A stretch of DNA of 64,000 nt, taken from Monodelphis domestica. Taxonomy: Eukaryota; Chordata; Mammalia; Didelphimorphia; Didelphidae. The notes under the pieces are model-generated. The model was given only the letters and a program-made list of their open reading frames with translations. It made no database searches and was not told the origin of the DNA. This document shows, piece by piece, positions 1-11,060 of the stretch (position 1 is the stretch's first letter; each line of letters begins with the position of its first letter). The stretch is taken from positions 16,794,755 to 16,858,754 of the forward strand of contig NC_077232.1 of the NCBI RefSeq assembly GCF_027887165.1. Reading direction: 5' to 3'. The position numbers were made by a program, and so were the translations under genes.

Positions 1-428
1 GCAGATGATTTGCAGATTCATTTATCCAACACTAATACTTATACTAAACTTTAGTCTTACATCTCTAATTGACTATATGACATCTCAACCTGGATGTCCG
101 ATAAACATCTTAAATTCAAAATGCCCCAATCTGAACCCATTATTATTCCCCACACCCTCCCCTCTTCCTAACTTCTTATTACTGTGGAGAGTGTTACTAT
201 TCTCCCAGTCACTAAAGTTCTCAGGGTGGAAATCATCTTTGACACCCTGCTTTATTGCTTCTAAAAATAAATGCTCAAATCTCTTCCTATTTCAATCCAC
301 CCTTCATTCATCTGTTAAAGTGATTTTCCAAAAGCTGGTCTTCTTGCTGTTTGTCATATAAGATACCCTATTTCTGGGCTCTGAGCACCATTGCTGAATC
401 TTTCCCATTCCCAGAATGCCCTCCCTCT
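1..428. other. Intergenic DNA, nothing recognised
   Basis: AT-rich single-copy-looking sequence. A 118-codon open frame at 5-361 has no recognisable domain, and its hydrophobic, serine/proline-rich composition is what random AT-rich DNA gives. Confidence 0.5.
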
Positions 429-1118
429 TGTTACAAGGAAATCACTTTTAAAAGACTGATATATATTAATTTAAGGTCGCCAAGGAATTCAGCTATGTAA
501 TTCCTAAATGAAAACTCAAGTCAGCCGTCAACCTTTTATAGAGTTTAATTACAGACAGGAGGAAGAAAGGAATTAGAGATAGAGAGAGAGAGGGAGAGAG
601 AGAGAGAGAGACAGAGATAGAGAGAGAGAGGGAGAGAGAAAGGGGAGAGAAGGGAATAGGGCTTAAATACCCCTTCAGTTTAGGCTGGGCCAAAAGGCCC
701 AAGCCCTTAGATAGCTGGGGCAAAGAAAAGAGATCAGTCCCTATTACTCACGTGACCAAAATGGAGAAACAGTCTCAGAGGCCCCCACCTTCAGCTTCCT
801 TCAGAGCAAGCTTCTCAGAGCACCTCTCCAAATACCCAGAGCCAAAACTCTCCAACCACCTCTCTCCAGTCCTCAGACCACCCTCTCTTTAAGGAAACCA
901 TTCAAGTTCCCTCCCCTCAGTTCTCACATCTACCAATCACTGTCCATCATTTTCCCTGTGCCAAGGGTGGCTCTAGCTTAACCCAGGACCACCCAGAGGT
1001 CTGGGCTTTGCACATGTCTGTTGGAGGTCAAATTTTGATCTATGCTGCAGCCCTCCCTAAATCCTGTTAGGACTGAGTGGGGGTGGAAATTGTATTTTCC
1101 AAGACCTGGTTCTGTCAT
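429..1118 (-). mobile_element. Solo LTR of an endogenous retrovirus (long LTR type)
   Basis: Read on the minus strand, the end of this block (AATTCCTTGGCGACC near 475-490) matches the ends of the LTRs at 8322-9212 and 57128-57924. All three share a promoter-proximal stretch (TGATTGGTAGA-like), a C/T-rich run, an AATTAAA-like polyadenylation region and the TGGCGACC end. No internal viral sequence is attached, so it is a solo LTR. The left edge at 429 (minus-strand 3' end, CCTTGTAACA) and the right edge near 1118 are estimates from alignment by eye. A fossil. Confidence 0.6.
573..645. repeat. (GA)n simple repeat inside the LTR
   Basis: Runs of GAGA with scattered GGGA and ACAGA. On the minus strand it corresponds to the C/T-rich run present in the sister LTRs at 57760-57785 and 8990-9030, so it is an expansion of an LTR-internal tract. 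Confidence 0.8.
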
Positions 1119-1384
1119 TCCAAGTATCTCTATTGTATCAATTCTAAAATCAATCATGACTCAAAGAAATTCCTGTTCTGTGCTTAAGCTTAGGTCAAAG
1201 CCCTTTCCATTGTTCAGCAAAAGGTTTCTGTCCTAAAGTAATCTTAAGAAGGGAGGAGGGGGAAACTCCCATGCCAATGGGGTTCACATTCCAATAGACT
1301 ATCAGTAAGAAATTTTCCAAGTATGAAATGGTGAAATTTCCAACATTTATAAGTCTAAGGAATTTTAAGGTTTACACTCTTCAC

Positions 1385-1660
1385 TTCTGCCTCCTCTGAC
1401 TTCCTTCAAAACACAGTTTTAACCCCACCTTCTACAAGAAGCCATTCCAAATCACCCTTAATGCCAGTGCCTTCTCCTCCAGGTTTCCAATTTACCTGGC
1501 ATATGTCTTTTGTACATATTTGTTTGCATGTCATTCCCCCCATTAAAATGTGAATTTCTTGAAGATGGGGACTATTTTTGCCTTTCTATTGCTAATGTTT
1601 AGCAGAGTTCTGGCACAAAGTAAGTGCTTAATAATGCTTGTTGACACTCTATTCTGATCA
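1385..1660 (+). repeat. Ancient L2/CR1-type repeat end
   Basis: The series GAATTTCTTGAAGATGGGGA, then TCTGGCACAAAGTAAGTGCT and TTAATAATGCTTGTTGA is the familiar 3' tail of old L2/CR1-like mammalian repeats. Similar tails occur at 36010-36110 and 29815-29890. Family assignment is from memory of the motif. Confidence 0.5.
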
Positions 1661-1904
1661 TTGCCTCAGCTTTTATCAAGAATGACCACATATTGTCCAT
1701 TTGGAACCCTAATATCAATTCATTCATTCAAAATCCAGCAAATATTTATTGAATGAAGAAAGATTAGATAAGACACAATTTCTCCTCAGGGGCAAATCTA
1801 CAGAGGAAGATAAGTTTGTTGGAGAGGTAGAAAGTCAAGAACAATAGCAAGGTTATTGCTGGCCAGGAGGAATTAGGGGGAATGTTTTGGAGGAGATAGT
1901 TTTA

Positions 1905-1957
1905 AGTCTCTGTCTCTCTCTCTGTCTCTCTGTGTGTCTCTCTGTCTGTCTCTACTT

Positions 1958-2033
<76 letters not shown>

Positions 2034-2047
2034 TCTCTGTCTCTGTC

Positions 2048-2120
<73 letters not shown>
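1905..2120. repeat. Compound microsatellite (CT)n with CTGT interruptions, then (CA)n
   Basis: About 200 bp of CTCT broken by GT dinucleotides, ending in ten CA units next to the start of module A. The same position in module B (17508-17658) holds a CTCTGT hexanucleotide array followed by (CT)n and (CA)n. The A/B duplication starts in this tract, because unique sequence to the left of the two arrays does not match. Open frames over the tract are repeat artefacts. Confidence 0.9.
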
Positions 2121-5100
2121 GAGCATGATTCTCCTTGAGGATATTGCTCATGGTTCTCTGCACTCTTAGCTTCTGACTGCTGCTATTTTGTATTTTCATT
2201 GGAGGGAACTTGGAGGAGATTAGGGTGGGGATGTGGGATGAGGGCTTTGGTTGTATTTGAGATTGAAAATAAGAGAAAAGAAGTAAAAAAGCAAGACTTG
2301 ATATGGAAGCTGTGAAGCTTTCTCCAGCCTATTCTTCCTCTTGCTTGTACTCTCAAACAGGGTGATTCAAATTGATACAACAGATACATACTGAGTGCCT
2401 AAAGCACAAAATATAGAGTATCCAGTGACTTATCTTTGATAGTTAGGTCTAAAACTGAGAGCATATCGAGATCACAAAGTCTTCCCCACAAACGGTTAGT
2501 AATAGAATTGTGAAAATTCTGCTGGAGGTTTTCCACTGGCATCTGGCCAGTTACCAAGAGCAAAATACAGCTCCTCTATCTGTCTTCTTTACTCTGTATC
2601 TCCTGGGTGCAACTTTGCATCAGCCCATGACTCCTGTTTGGCCTTTTCAGACCACAAGAGGTCCCCAGAGTGCTTAGGGCCCCTGTCCTTGGTATTTAGA
2701 GAACATTCCCACTTTTTTCCTGGGGCTAGACATTTAGGAAAGCATTTCATTACTTTGAGTGGTCTTTCTTTTGTATCAGACCAGTCTAGGGATTGGGTCT
2801 GTCAGCATTCAATAAACAGCTCATTGCATCTGGGTTAGAAGAGGACTCAGCTACATTTGTGGCTTTGTGTGTGATGCTGGAAAAATTACTCAAACTTTCT
2901 ATTCCTAGGATGATCTAATCTTCTAATGTTGCCGGTTATTCTTGTTCCCTTTTATTTTGTCTTATTTTGTCTTTTGTCTTTTTCCTCTTCCTTATTCTGT
3001 TCTTCCTCCTAATTTCTCACTCCCTCCTGTTTCTTTTTTCTCCCCTTTCTCTTCTTCCTCTTTTCTCCCCATTGCTTCCTACCTTTTCTTCATCTTTGAT
3101 GTAATCATTACTATTGTTACCATCTCTTTCTTCTTTAGCTTCCATTGTCTTTTCCTTGGCTTCTTTCATCTTCCTTCTCTTCTGTCTTTCAGTTGTGTAT
3201 GACATTTTCATGTTTCTATATTGATTTCACAGCATGATTTTATTCAGCATGATTTTTTCAAGCTTCATAACAATCCCATAAAGGAAGTTACAAGAAATGC
3301 TGATATATTTATTTTTTACAAATGAGTCAACTGAGATAAAAGGTATTAAGGGATTTTCTCTCAGTCCAGCATCAAGAAAAGAGAAACCTTTACTAAAGGA
3401 TTAAATAGCTTTTTATTGGCTAAACCAAAAGTAGAACCCAGGAACCTTGGTCCTTGATCCATTGTTTCTTTCCCTATGCCTCATTTTGAGACCATTTATT
3501 AGAGATCAGACTCATAGAAATATCAAGAAAGAAGCCCTCCCTGGAAGAATGTGGAGGAGGCTGTTTTCCTCTTTGATCAGCTGCATAACTTTGCTTTATC
3601 AAATACAGACACATCAGTACTTACCCACGATTTTAGCTGTGTGGATCGGGGCCAGTGGATGGAGAAACTAGAGCTTGTTCTGCACATCGGCTGGTGTTCT
3701 CTGACTGAGGTGTCTGGAGTCAATTACATTCATATTATGCCTCCCAAATACAAACCCTGACCCATCCTTCCCAGTAGAATGGCTTCTATTAAGCTCCTGT
3801 TGATAGACTATATTTCCCTCCCTCTTCCTATGGGAGCAGCCCAGCTAAGTTTGTAGAAGTTGATCGCCTTTTATTTTATGGCTTTAACAACTCTCCAAGA
3901 CTATTTGTTAACTCAGAGATGGGTTAATATTTCCTTGAAGGGGATACCTGCACCAATGAAATTAGTGATCCTTGAAATACTGAATGTGGGTGTATATGCT
4001 TGTGTAAATTTATGTGCATCTATCTATACACATATGTAATATGTATATTTCAGACTCTTTCAACAAATAGTTCAGACATCTAGTTAGCAATTCCAAGGGG
4101 TCCCAGCCCTGGCAACTACTTACAGTCAACTAGCATGCTGGGCTCTTCCCAGACTGGTAGAAAGCTATTACTCAGTTCTGCTGTGTAGTTCTTCTGAGCC
4201 AGGGCAGGAGGACTTCCACAGGGTACAGTTCTATGATATGAGGTCACTAAGCAATTAGAGATGCTGGTAACATCCCTTGTGGGCCTTTGGGAAGAGCTAG
4301 GACTAGTCATAGGGCTAATAGGTAGGCTCTTAGGGCTTAAAACACAGGGGGCCCAACATGGGACACTTTTTAATGACTTTTTAGAAACAGAAATATTAGT
4401 GCCAAGAAATTCTGCTCAATAGCTCAATGGTTTGGATTTATTTTTTGATTAGTTAAGTTATATAAAGGTTTGATTTTTGTGGTGACTTGGAATCCAAGGG
4501 CAGCTGGTGGTACAGTGGACCTGCAATCAGGAAGACTCCTTTTCTTGAGTTCTAATTTGGCCTCAGATACTTGGGCTAGCTGTGTGACCTTGGGAAGTCA
4601 CTCAACCCTGTTTGCCTCAATTTTTCTCATCTACAGAATGAGCTGGTGAAGGAAATGGCAAAACATTCCAATATCTTTGCCAAGAAAACTCCAAAATGGG
4701 GTCCTGAAGAGTTAGTCATGACTAAGCAATGACTGGAACACTTAAGGGGTCCAATATAAAATTGTAGGCTTTCAAGAGGTGGAAGGGATGTCTGAAGTTA
4801 TCTCATTCAAGCCACACCTGAGTCTACTATATAACTTGGCTCCTAGTACTCATTCTACTTTAGTTGGATGACTTGGTGATGGGGAACTCATCCTGCCTAT
4901 TGAGGCTGGGTATTACACTTCTGGAGAGTTTTAAGGTTAAGGACATTTCCCCCTTATATTGAGCCCAAATATTTTCCTTTTAAACATCCCTAGTATGTTA
5001 TATGGGACCAAGGATAACAAATATAACTCCTTTCCCAAAGGACAGCTCTTTAAATACTGTGGAAGAGCTCATTCTTCTCCCAATTCTTCTACCACAGGCT

Positions 5101-5449
5101 AAACATTTTTATATCCCCCACCATTCTAATTTTTTTGAGGAATGCTTTTCATTTGTTTTTGTCATTTTGAACTTGAGGAACAACAAATACTACTTCAATA
5201 CACACAAGGGATTGTATGTGAAACTATATAGCTTAAAAAATAAAGTATGCAATAAGCATGTTTTATTAGTTTCAAGAGTGGATCCACTTCTCATTAGAAA
5301 TAATTTATTCATCCTTGATCATTTTTTCCCCTCTTGGAAATTCTTTTTCTTTCTTCTTCTGTTAATATGATTAAGACAGAACAGATATTTCCCTGAGGCA
5401 TCTTTGTCTTAGCTTCCTCCATGACCTAAGATACTACGTTTCTGAGGTA
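2121..5449. repeat. Duplicated module A (noncoding, OR-linked)
   Basis: This block matches 17659-21019 (module B) in the same orientation at an offset of 15,538 bp, rising to 15,575 bp after a 37-bp indel near 4755. From about 2400 to 2930 the copies are almost letter-perfect. Toward 5260-5449 they differ at roughly one base in sixteen. Diverged relatives lie at about 31600-36780 (C) and 42720-46700 (D). No conserved protein, splice structure or RNA fold was recognised. Small frames such as 2638-2838 are identical in A and B, but that only reflects near-identity of the DNA. The function, if any, is unknown; its position beside receptor genes suggests intergenic DNA copied along with them. Confidence 0.9.
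4499..4740 (+). mobile_element. CORE-SINE (Mar1/MON1 type) in module A
   Basis: Starts GCAGCTGGTGGTACAGTGGA and contains GTGTGACCTTGGGAAGTCAC, TTTGCCTCAATTTT and AGGAAATGGCAAA, all hallmarks of marsupial CORE-SINEs. The copy at 20036-20275 in module B is the same insertion, so it predates the A/B duplication. Confidence 0.85.
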
Positions 5450-5775
5450 TGTAACATTTTGATTAGTTTCTCTACTAAAAGTATTATATTTTATGAGGTT
5501 TTTTTAAGATTATTAGAAATCAAGGAAATAAGAAAATACAAAATAAGAGAAGCATGGGCCTAGGGCACATTAGCCCATTTACAGCCATTTACTCTACAAC
5601 TAGAGAGACGTGTGTGCTTAGAAGAGGAAGAAGAGACTCTTGGGAGGCATAAAGTCTTTTAAATAAAAATTGTGTTCTCACACTCAGGTGAGGACTCAGG
5701 TGAGATTATAGGGAATTCTGTGAAGTACCAAGGACTTCTGGGGATTTAAGTCTGGGGTTCAAATCTCCATTTTCA
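5450..5775 (-). repeat. Outer LTR, left copy
   Basis: TGTAACATTTTG... to ...CCATTTTCA. It matches 15058-15385 along its length with scattered substitutions and a small indel near 5620. Carries TTTAAATAAAAATT, a possible polyadenylation or promoter region. Not obviously related to the longer LTR type at 8322-9212. Confidence 0.8.
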
Positions 5776-8110
5776 GATACCACCATTTGATCATTATTTG
5801 GAAACCAGTTTCCCCAAAAGGACCATGAAAATATAATCAACTTAAAGATTGTAATAATTTGAGGATAAGAGGAAAAAAGAACAAAACCAAAAATTGTTAG
5901 ATGCATTGACAAAAAGCCACTTAGGGTGCAGTGCCCTTTTGCATGAAAGTATACATACAAATAAATGTTCAATTAACCACACCCAAAGTTCATTCTTGAC
6001 ATTCTCCTGCAGCTTGTGTTCTGAAAGCATCTTCATGGTGTCTTCTCCAAACAGTTCAGTTTCTCAGGAGAGGTATCATGTTTCTTAACCTAAAATTCTT
6101 CTCAAAAGGAATTTAACTTTGCAATTGAAAATAATAATATTTTTACATTCCCCCCTTAAAGAGGGTGATTAAAAAACACAGGGATCATTTAGGTATGCAT
6201 GGCTGAGTTATGAGGTATATGAATCAATTGGCAAGAGAAATTAAAAAGACATCAGAAAAATCTCAATTAAAAAAGATAATTTCTGGATGAAATATAGACT
6301 ATCAAAATCTTATGTGTAAAAATTCTAAGTAAAGGCAAAATAAACCTATAACAGGTCCTTGAATCAGGGCCCAATTAAAATGATATAAGCAAGTAAGCAT
6401 TTACCCAATCAGTAGCCAAGACTACAGAAAGTTTGCCACACTATGAAATACAAAAAAGGGACTAGATTATAGGAGCCAGGTAGGAGCCAAATTAGGGAAA
6501 CTCGTCTGTAAGTATTTTCAGAGTGTGGCTACAAGGAAGGCCTACATCTTAATGTATGTAAAGTGTCGCAACCTTGAGTCTTCACACTAGGTTCAAGTCC
6601 ATTGTATTGGCTTAGAATTTTCATCAATCCTTTCTGGATTGGTTTCTTCTTTTTTTTTTTTAACTTGTGTGCTCTTTTTGCACAATTCAAGTTTAGCTTT
6701 GTGCTTCTTTGGCCTTGTGCAATGACTCTTTTGTATATCTTTTCCTGGAATCAGACAGAATCATTAAGCAAAATCCCATAATTTTTTAAACAATCAATGG
6801 CATCATTTTTATAGTCTCAAGCTTTTGGGGCATGCATTGATATTATTGCAATAGTATTTTGAACTTATATTACTTCAAAATCAAAAAGTTAAAGTAAATC
6901 TTAAATACTGGTGACATGTGCTTCAAATATAAAAGGAGAGAAAAATAAAAAACTGAAATAGTATATTACACATACAAGAAAAATATAATAATAAAAGAGT
7001 TTTTAAATTAAAAAATATAGTTTATAATCATTGACACACCATGTCAGCTAAGAAAATATAGAATACAAGGCTTTCTCACCAAAATTGAGATCCATTTCCT
7101 CTTCATATCTGGCCATGACCCACTGTGAGTACAAGTAAATGAATTTTAGAAGGTAACAATTTTTTTTTAAAAATAAAGAACAGTAGTACAAATATATAGG
7201 TATCAATATCCTCAAAATTCTCAATAGCCCAATTAATTACAATAGCAAACAAACCCACAATCATATTTCACATAAGTTGCTCTATGGCATTTTTAAAAGC
7301 CTATGAACTAATGGATATTTGTCACAATTTTTATAGATGTAGCAAATCTTTAAACCTTGATAAACATATTTTTAAACAAAGTAAAATTCATTTTGGGTTT
7401 AGAACATCATCAAGAAATCTAGATATCATTACAAAAATGTGGCAGGGGAGTCTAGGAAAAACTCAAACCTTTGTTGGGTAAATGAGCTGAAGAGTTATAA
7501 ATGAGAGATGCTCCTCTTTTGGGAGTCTTCTAGGGGTACAATGCCCTGGGATTAACTTCCCAGCTCCATTGGTATGAGACTGTTGTCCCATGCATTCACA
7601 TTTTTATAAATGCTGGAGGTGGGAATTATAATTGTATTTCATTTTAGCTACTAAAATGGACCTTACCTCCTCTTAGGGGCAGGCAAAATGACCAGAGATT
7701 GTTAAAAAATTCTAAAAATCATGTCAAAAGACCCCTTAAAATCAATTTGAGATATTTAGCTCATTAAATTTTCCAAAGGTTGTTATACAATTGTAGCAAT
7801 GTTCTGATGGAATCCATCTATCCTCTATGTGACAATTTACAAAGTCAAAACAGAAAAAAACTGTTTTATATGGACTTATTCAATAATGTTTGTTCAGTGT
7901 AGTTATAGGAGAAAAGCAACAGAATATAACAGTAGTTAAAATCCAGTACATTAAAATGATTCAGTGTAACAGAATAGTATTGAATGCATTAATATATGAA
8001 CTTAAAACCAACAAAATTAAATCTTAAACCAAACAATCAGCAAAATACAATAGAATACAGAGATTTTTTATAAAACATTGGAGTCTGAAATGCCTTAAAA
8101 TATAATCTCC
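5776..8110 (-). mobile_element. ERV 3'-internal arm, minus orientation
   Basis: The reverse complement of 5790-6900 aligns with the plus strand of about 12215-13430. Shared landmarks are the CAAGGTTGCGACACTT / CGGGGTTGCGACACTT stretch, GATGTAGGCCTTCC, a run like TTAAGGGGGGAATG, and TTGGGTGTGGTTAATTGAAC. It therefore represents the part of the same retrovirus family between integrase and 3' LTR. From 6900 to 8110 it is very AT-rich and has no clear counterpart in the plus arm. No coding potential remains to assign. Confidence 0.7.
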
Positions 8111-8129
8111 AGTCTCTTTAAAGTTCTTT

Positions 8130-8320
8130 GTTTTTTTTTATTTATCCATTTAGATGCCTATTATCAGAAGGCAGAAAATTGTAAGGGGTAGGCAATGGGG
8201 GTTAAATGATCTGCCCAGGGCCACACCACCAGGAAGTGTCTGAGGCCAGATTTTACCCAAGGACCTCCCATCTCTAGGCCTGGCTCTCAATCAATTGAGC
8301 CCCTGAGCTGCCTCCCCATA
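8130..8320 (-). mobile_element. Marsupial tRNA-derived SINE (SINE1 type)
   Basis: Minus orientation: runs from a T-rich tail through GGGGTAGGCAATGGGGGTTA and TCTGAGGCCAGATTTT to the 5' end at GAGCTGCCTCCCCA. Lies inside the retroviral fossil at the join between the minus arm and the next LTR. Confidence 0.85.
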
Positions 8321-8321
8321 G

Positions 8322-9212
8322 TGAGGGCTGTTTTTTGGAATCTCAAATTGTGCCAAAGAATTGCAGGGAGTTGAAATTCTCTCCTGACTCCTAGATGAGC
8401 TAATTAAAAGGATTAATGCAGTCAAAAGATATCCTTTTAAAGCAGCCATGCTTGTAACTTCCTGTTTGGAATAGTCTCTTCCTTCTCCTCTTTCTCCCTA
8501 CCTGTGACCCCTTGCCCCCAGTCCATGTGTAGGCTAAAGTTAGCCTAATGAAAAATCACCCCCATTTTTACCATCTGGTAGAAGTGAGTCCTGGGCCTGG
8601 GGGGTTGAGTGATCTGCTTGGAGGTGTGAATTTTAAAAGTCTCCATCTTGGTCTAGCTCCCAAACATTGTGCACACCCACAGAATACGGGCATGTGCTAG
8701 TCAATGACAAATCAGAAATAACTAACTGCCCACCTGGGCTGTCCTAAGCCAAGCTAGAGCCAACCATTGGCATTTGTGAGACACAGGAAGTGAGGTAGGG
8801 AACAGCCTCTGGAATTCGCTCACTTCCTGTGGAGAGAGGGAGATGGGAGTTGGTGTTAGGAGCTTGGACAGGGAGGACGCCTGCAGACAGCTTTCCTTCA
8901 GAGCGGTCACGTGAGTTAAGGACTGATTCTTTCCACCTTGGCCCTTTGGGCCTAGAATTCCCTCTGCCTTGGTCAGAGGTTGAGTAGCCCCTTTCCCTTT
9001 TCTCTTCTCTCCTTCTCTCCCTCTCCTTCCCTACTCCCAGTGTGATTAAACCTCCATAAACGTCATTCTGACTTGAGTGTTTCATTTTAGGAATTTCATA
9101 AGTAAATTCCTTGGCGACCATTTTTCAATATTACATAAATCCTGTAGCCACATTTTTAACCATTACAGTGCTCATAACCTCTCCCAGAAGCCTAAAAATT
9201 TCTACCATTACA
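8322..9212 (+). mobile_element. Inner LTR (long type), plus orientation
   Basis: Shares GGTCACGTGAG, a C/T-rich run (8995-9040), GATTAAACCTCCATAAACGT and ATTCCTTGGCGACCA with the LTRs at 429-1118 (minus) and 57128-57924 (plus). It ends CCATTACA at 9212, followed by TTGGCGTAACCACTAGGGG, which sits at the primer-binding position. The start near 8322 is uncertain because the sister LTRs are diverged. No 3' partner was found downstream of the internal region. A fossil. Confidence 0.65.
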
Positions 9213-10104
9213 ATTGGCGTAACCACTAGGGGAAAAAGAACTATATTAGTCTTCTGATCTCCTTACTAATCACCTGGGAGAAGTCCCAACCCGGCTACCC
9301 CCTCTGGCTCTTGGTCCTGCTTTAGTGCTTCGAAGGTTTCTAGAACCTCAATAAATTTCCTGAATTTTCTTGCCTTTTCACCCCACTTATTACTCACTCC
9401 GTCAGTCTTTTTACCAGATACCTTGGCTTAAAGACACAGCTGCCAGAACAGGTGAGTATAAAACACCTTTTCTCTTTTCCCTTTTCTCCTTAAGTTAAAT
9501 TGGGGTCAACAGGATTTTTTTTTCCTTCTCCCCTTTGTCTCTCATTTCCTTCTCCTTTTACTTTAAGGAGGTGGCTCAGTAGATTGAGAGGCAGGCCAGG
9601 CTTACCTAATCAACTGATTAGCAATGAGGAACCTCAGGAGAAGGAGCTCTTAGGAGCTCGTAGCCTGCAAAAAAGCAAAAAACAAAACAAAAAAACCAGC
9701 TGAATACAGCTAGGGAGCTAACTTAAAACCCATTTTTTTTTTCTGTTTCCTGGCCTTTCTAGTCTTAAAAATTTAAGTGGGCTTTGCTCAAGGAAGATAG
9801 CACATGATCCTAGCGGTTTTAGCCTGAGGGCTAAAGAAGATTGCTGGGACCCACCCATATACACACTTTGTAAAAGAAGGAGGTTTAGCTTTACCTTTTG
9901 TTTAAGGTCTATTCACTCCTAATCAGCCCTTTCATAGCTTCTACCTTCCTGCATGAGAGTTTTTGTAACCCTTCCCAGAAGCTTGATAAGGAGAATTTAC
10001 AACACAATAGGCCCTTAGCCTGTATAGGGTTGTAGACTAGGGAGCCACCTACTGTTAAAAAAAAAGCTACAGGCAACCTAGCAATTGACTCAAAGAAAGA
10101 AAAA

Positions 10105-11060
10105 ATGTGGCTACAACCAATGTCTGCTTTACTTCGAAATTGGCTTATAAGTTCAATGACCAAGTACATTGGATTTTTAGTAGGTGTTCCTCTAGGATGG
10201 TATTTTTCAGAAACTATAAACCTCTTTGTGACCCTTACATTCATCTTCCTTGGGATTGTAATTGTTGTACTTACAATAATGTACCTAACCTCTAAGAGAG
10301 AACACTCCCTTGTTCCTTCTATTACTAAACAAATTAAGGAATTACACACTTTTATGGAAAATCAAATCAGGGAGCAACATACTGTCACCGAGCAATGAAT
10401 TATGGAATTACACACTTTTATTGGGGAGCAACTCAGGGAACAGAATAATATTACCCAAAGACTTAGGGAACAGAATATTATAACTGATCAGAGAATTACA
10501 GAATTGCACACATTTATTTATCAGCAACATAAAGAATTGAAGACTATCACTGATCAAAGAATTCAGAACCAAAATGCTTGTATTGAACAAATTAAAAAAG
10601 AAATTACTCTTATTTATTAACAATTGGTGGAACGGGATGAAGTTAGGGAGAAAACATGGGGAGAGATAAAAACTTCCCTGGCTGAAATTAGTGAGGGAAG
10701 ATGGGGAGAGATAAAAACTTCCCTGGCTGAAATTAGTGAGGGAAGATGGGGAGAGATAAAAACTTCCCTGGATGAAATTAGGGAGGACAAATGGGGAGAG
10801 ATAAGAACCTTCCTGCAAAACATTGATAGGGAGTTAAAAACATCCTACAATAGGAGTAATTTAACTCTCCATCCCCCATCATTATCAGACTCCCTGACCA
10901 ACCCTGCCCAAAACGATTTGGCTCAAATAGAAGCCCCTTCACACCAACCAGCTCCTCCCCATCCTGACCACCCAGCCCCTCCCCCTGCCATTCTTGCCCC
11001 TCCCACCCTGGTTCCTCCTTCCATTCATGCCTCTTACCCTGCCTCCTCAGCTATCTGCAG
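10105..11060 (+). pseudogene. ERV leader segment with membrane helix, coiled coil and proline-rich tail
   Basis: The stretch encodes, in order, a strongly hydrophobic segment of about 45 residues (10160-10290), then charged, glutamine-rich sequence with a recurring ELHTF...Q..REQ pattern (10330-10610), four 15-residue repeats around WGEIKTSLAEISE (10655-10830), and a proline-rich tail (10860-11040). It precedes integrase where gag-pol sequence would be expected. I recognise no capsid or matrix family. It could be an unusual gag remnant, a captured host segment, or an accessory reading frame. A fossil with breaks; no function is claimed. Confidence 0.45.
10655..10830 (+). repeat. 45-bp tandem repeat, about four units
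   Basis: The unit begins ATGGGGAGAGATAAAAAC and recurs every 45 bp. The second and third units are nearly identical and the fourth is diverged. It keeps the reading frame and gives 15-residue repeats with amphipathic spacing, as in a coiled coil. Confidence 0.85.

Noticed and set aside
1887-2138. Overlapping open frames rich in Ser/Leu or Arg/Glu
   Set aside because: They are translations of the CT/CA microsatellite in different frames. The same happens at 17398-17737 and 60565-60922.
2638-2838. 66-codon frame identical in modules A and B (18176-18376)
   Set aside because: The DNA around it is equally unchanged, so identity gives no evidence of protein selection. No domain, and no matching frame seen in modules C or D.
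3447-3760. Two overlapping small frames, also near-identical in B (18985-19298)
   Set aside because: The differences between copies fall without codon bias and there are no recognisable motifs.
9560-9610. GGAGGTGGCTCAGTAGATTG resembling a SINE1 5' end
   Set aside because: Only about 40 bp fit and no tail follows. It may be chance or part of the viral leader.
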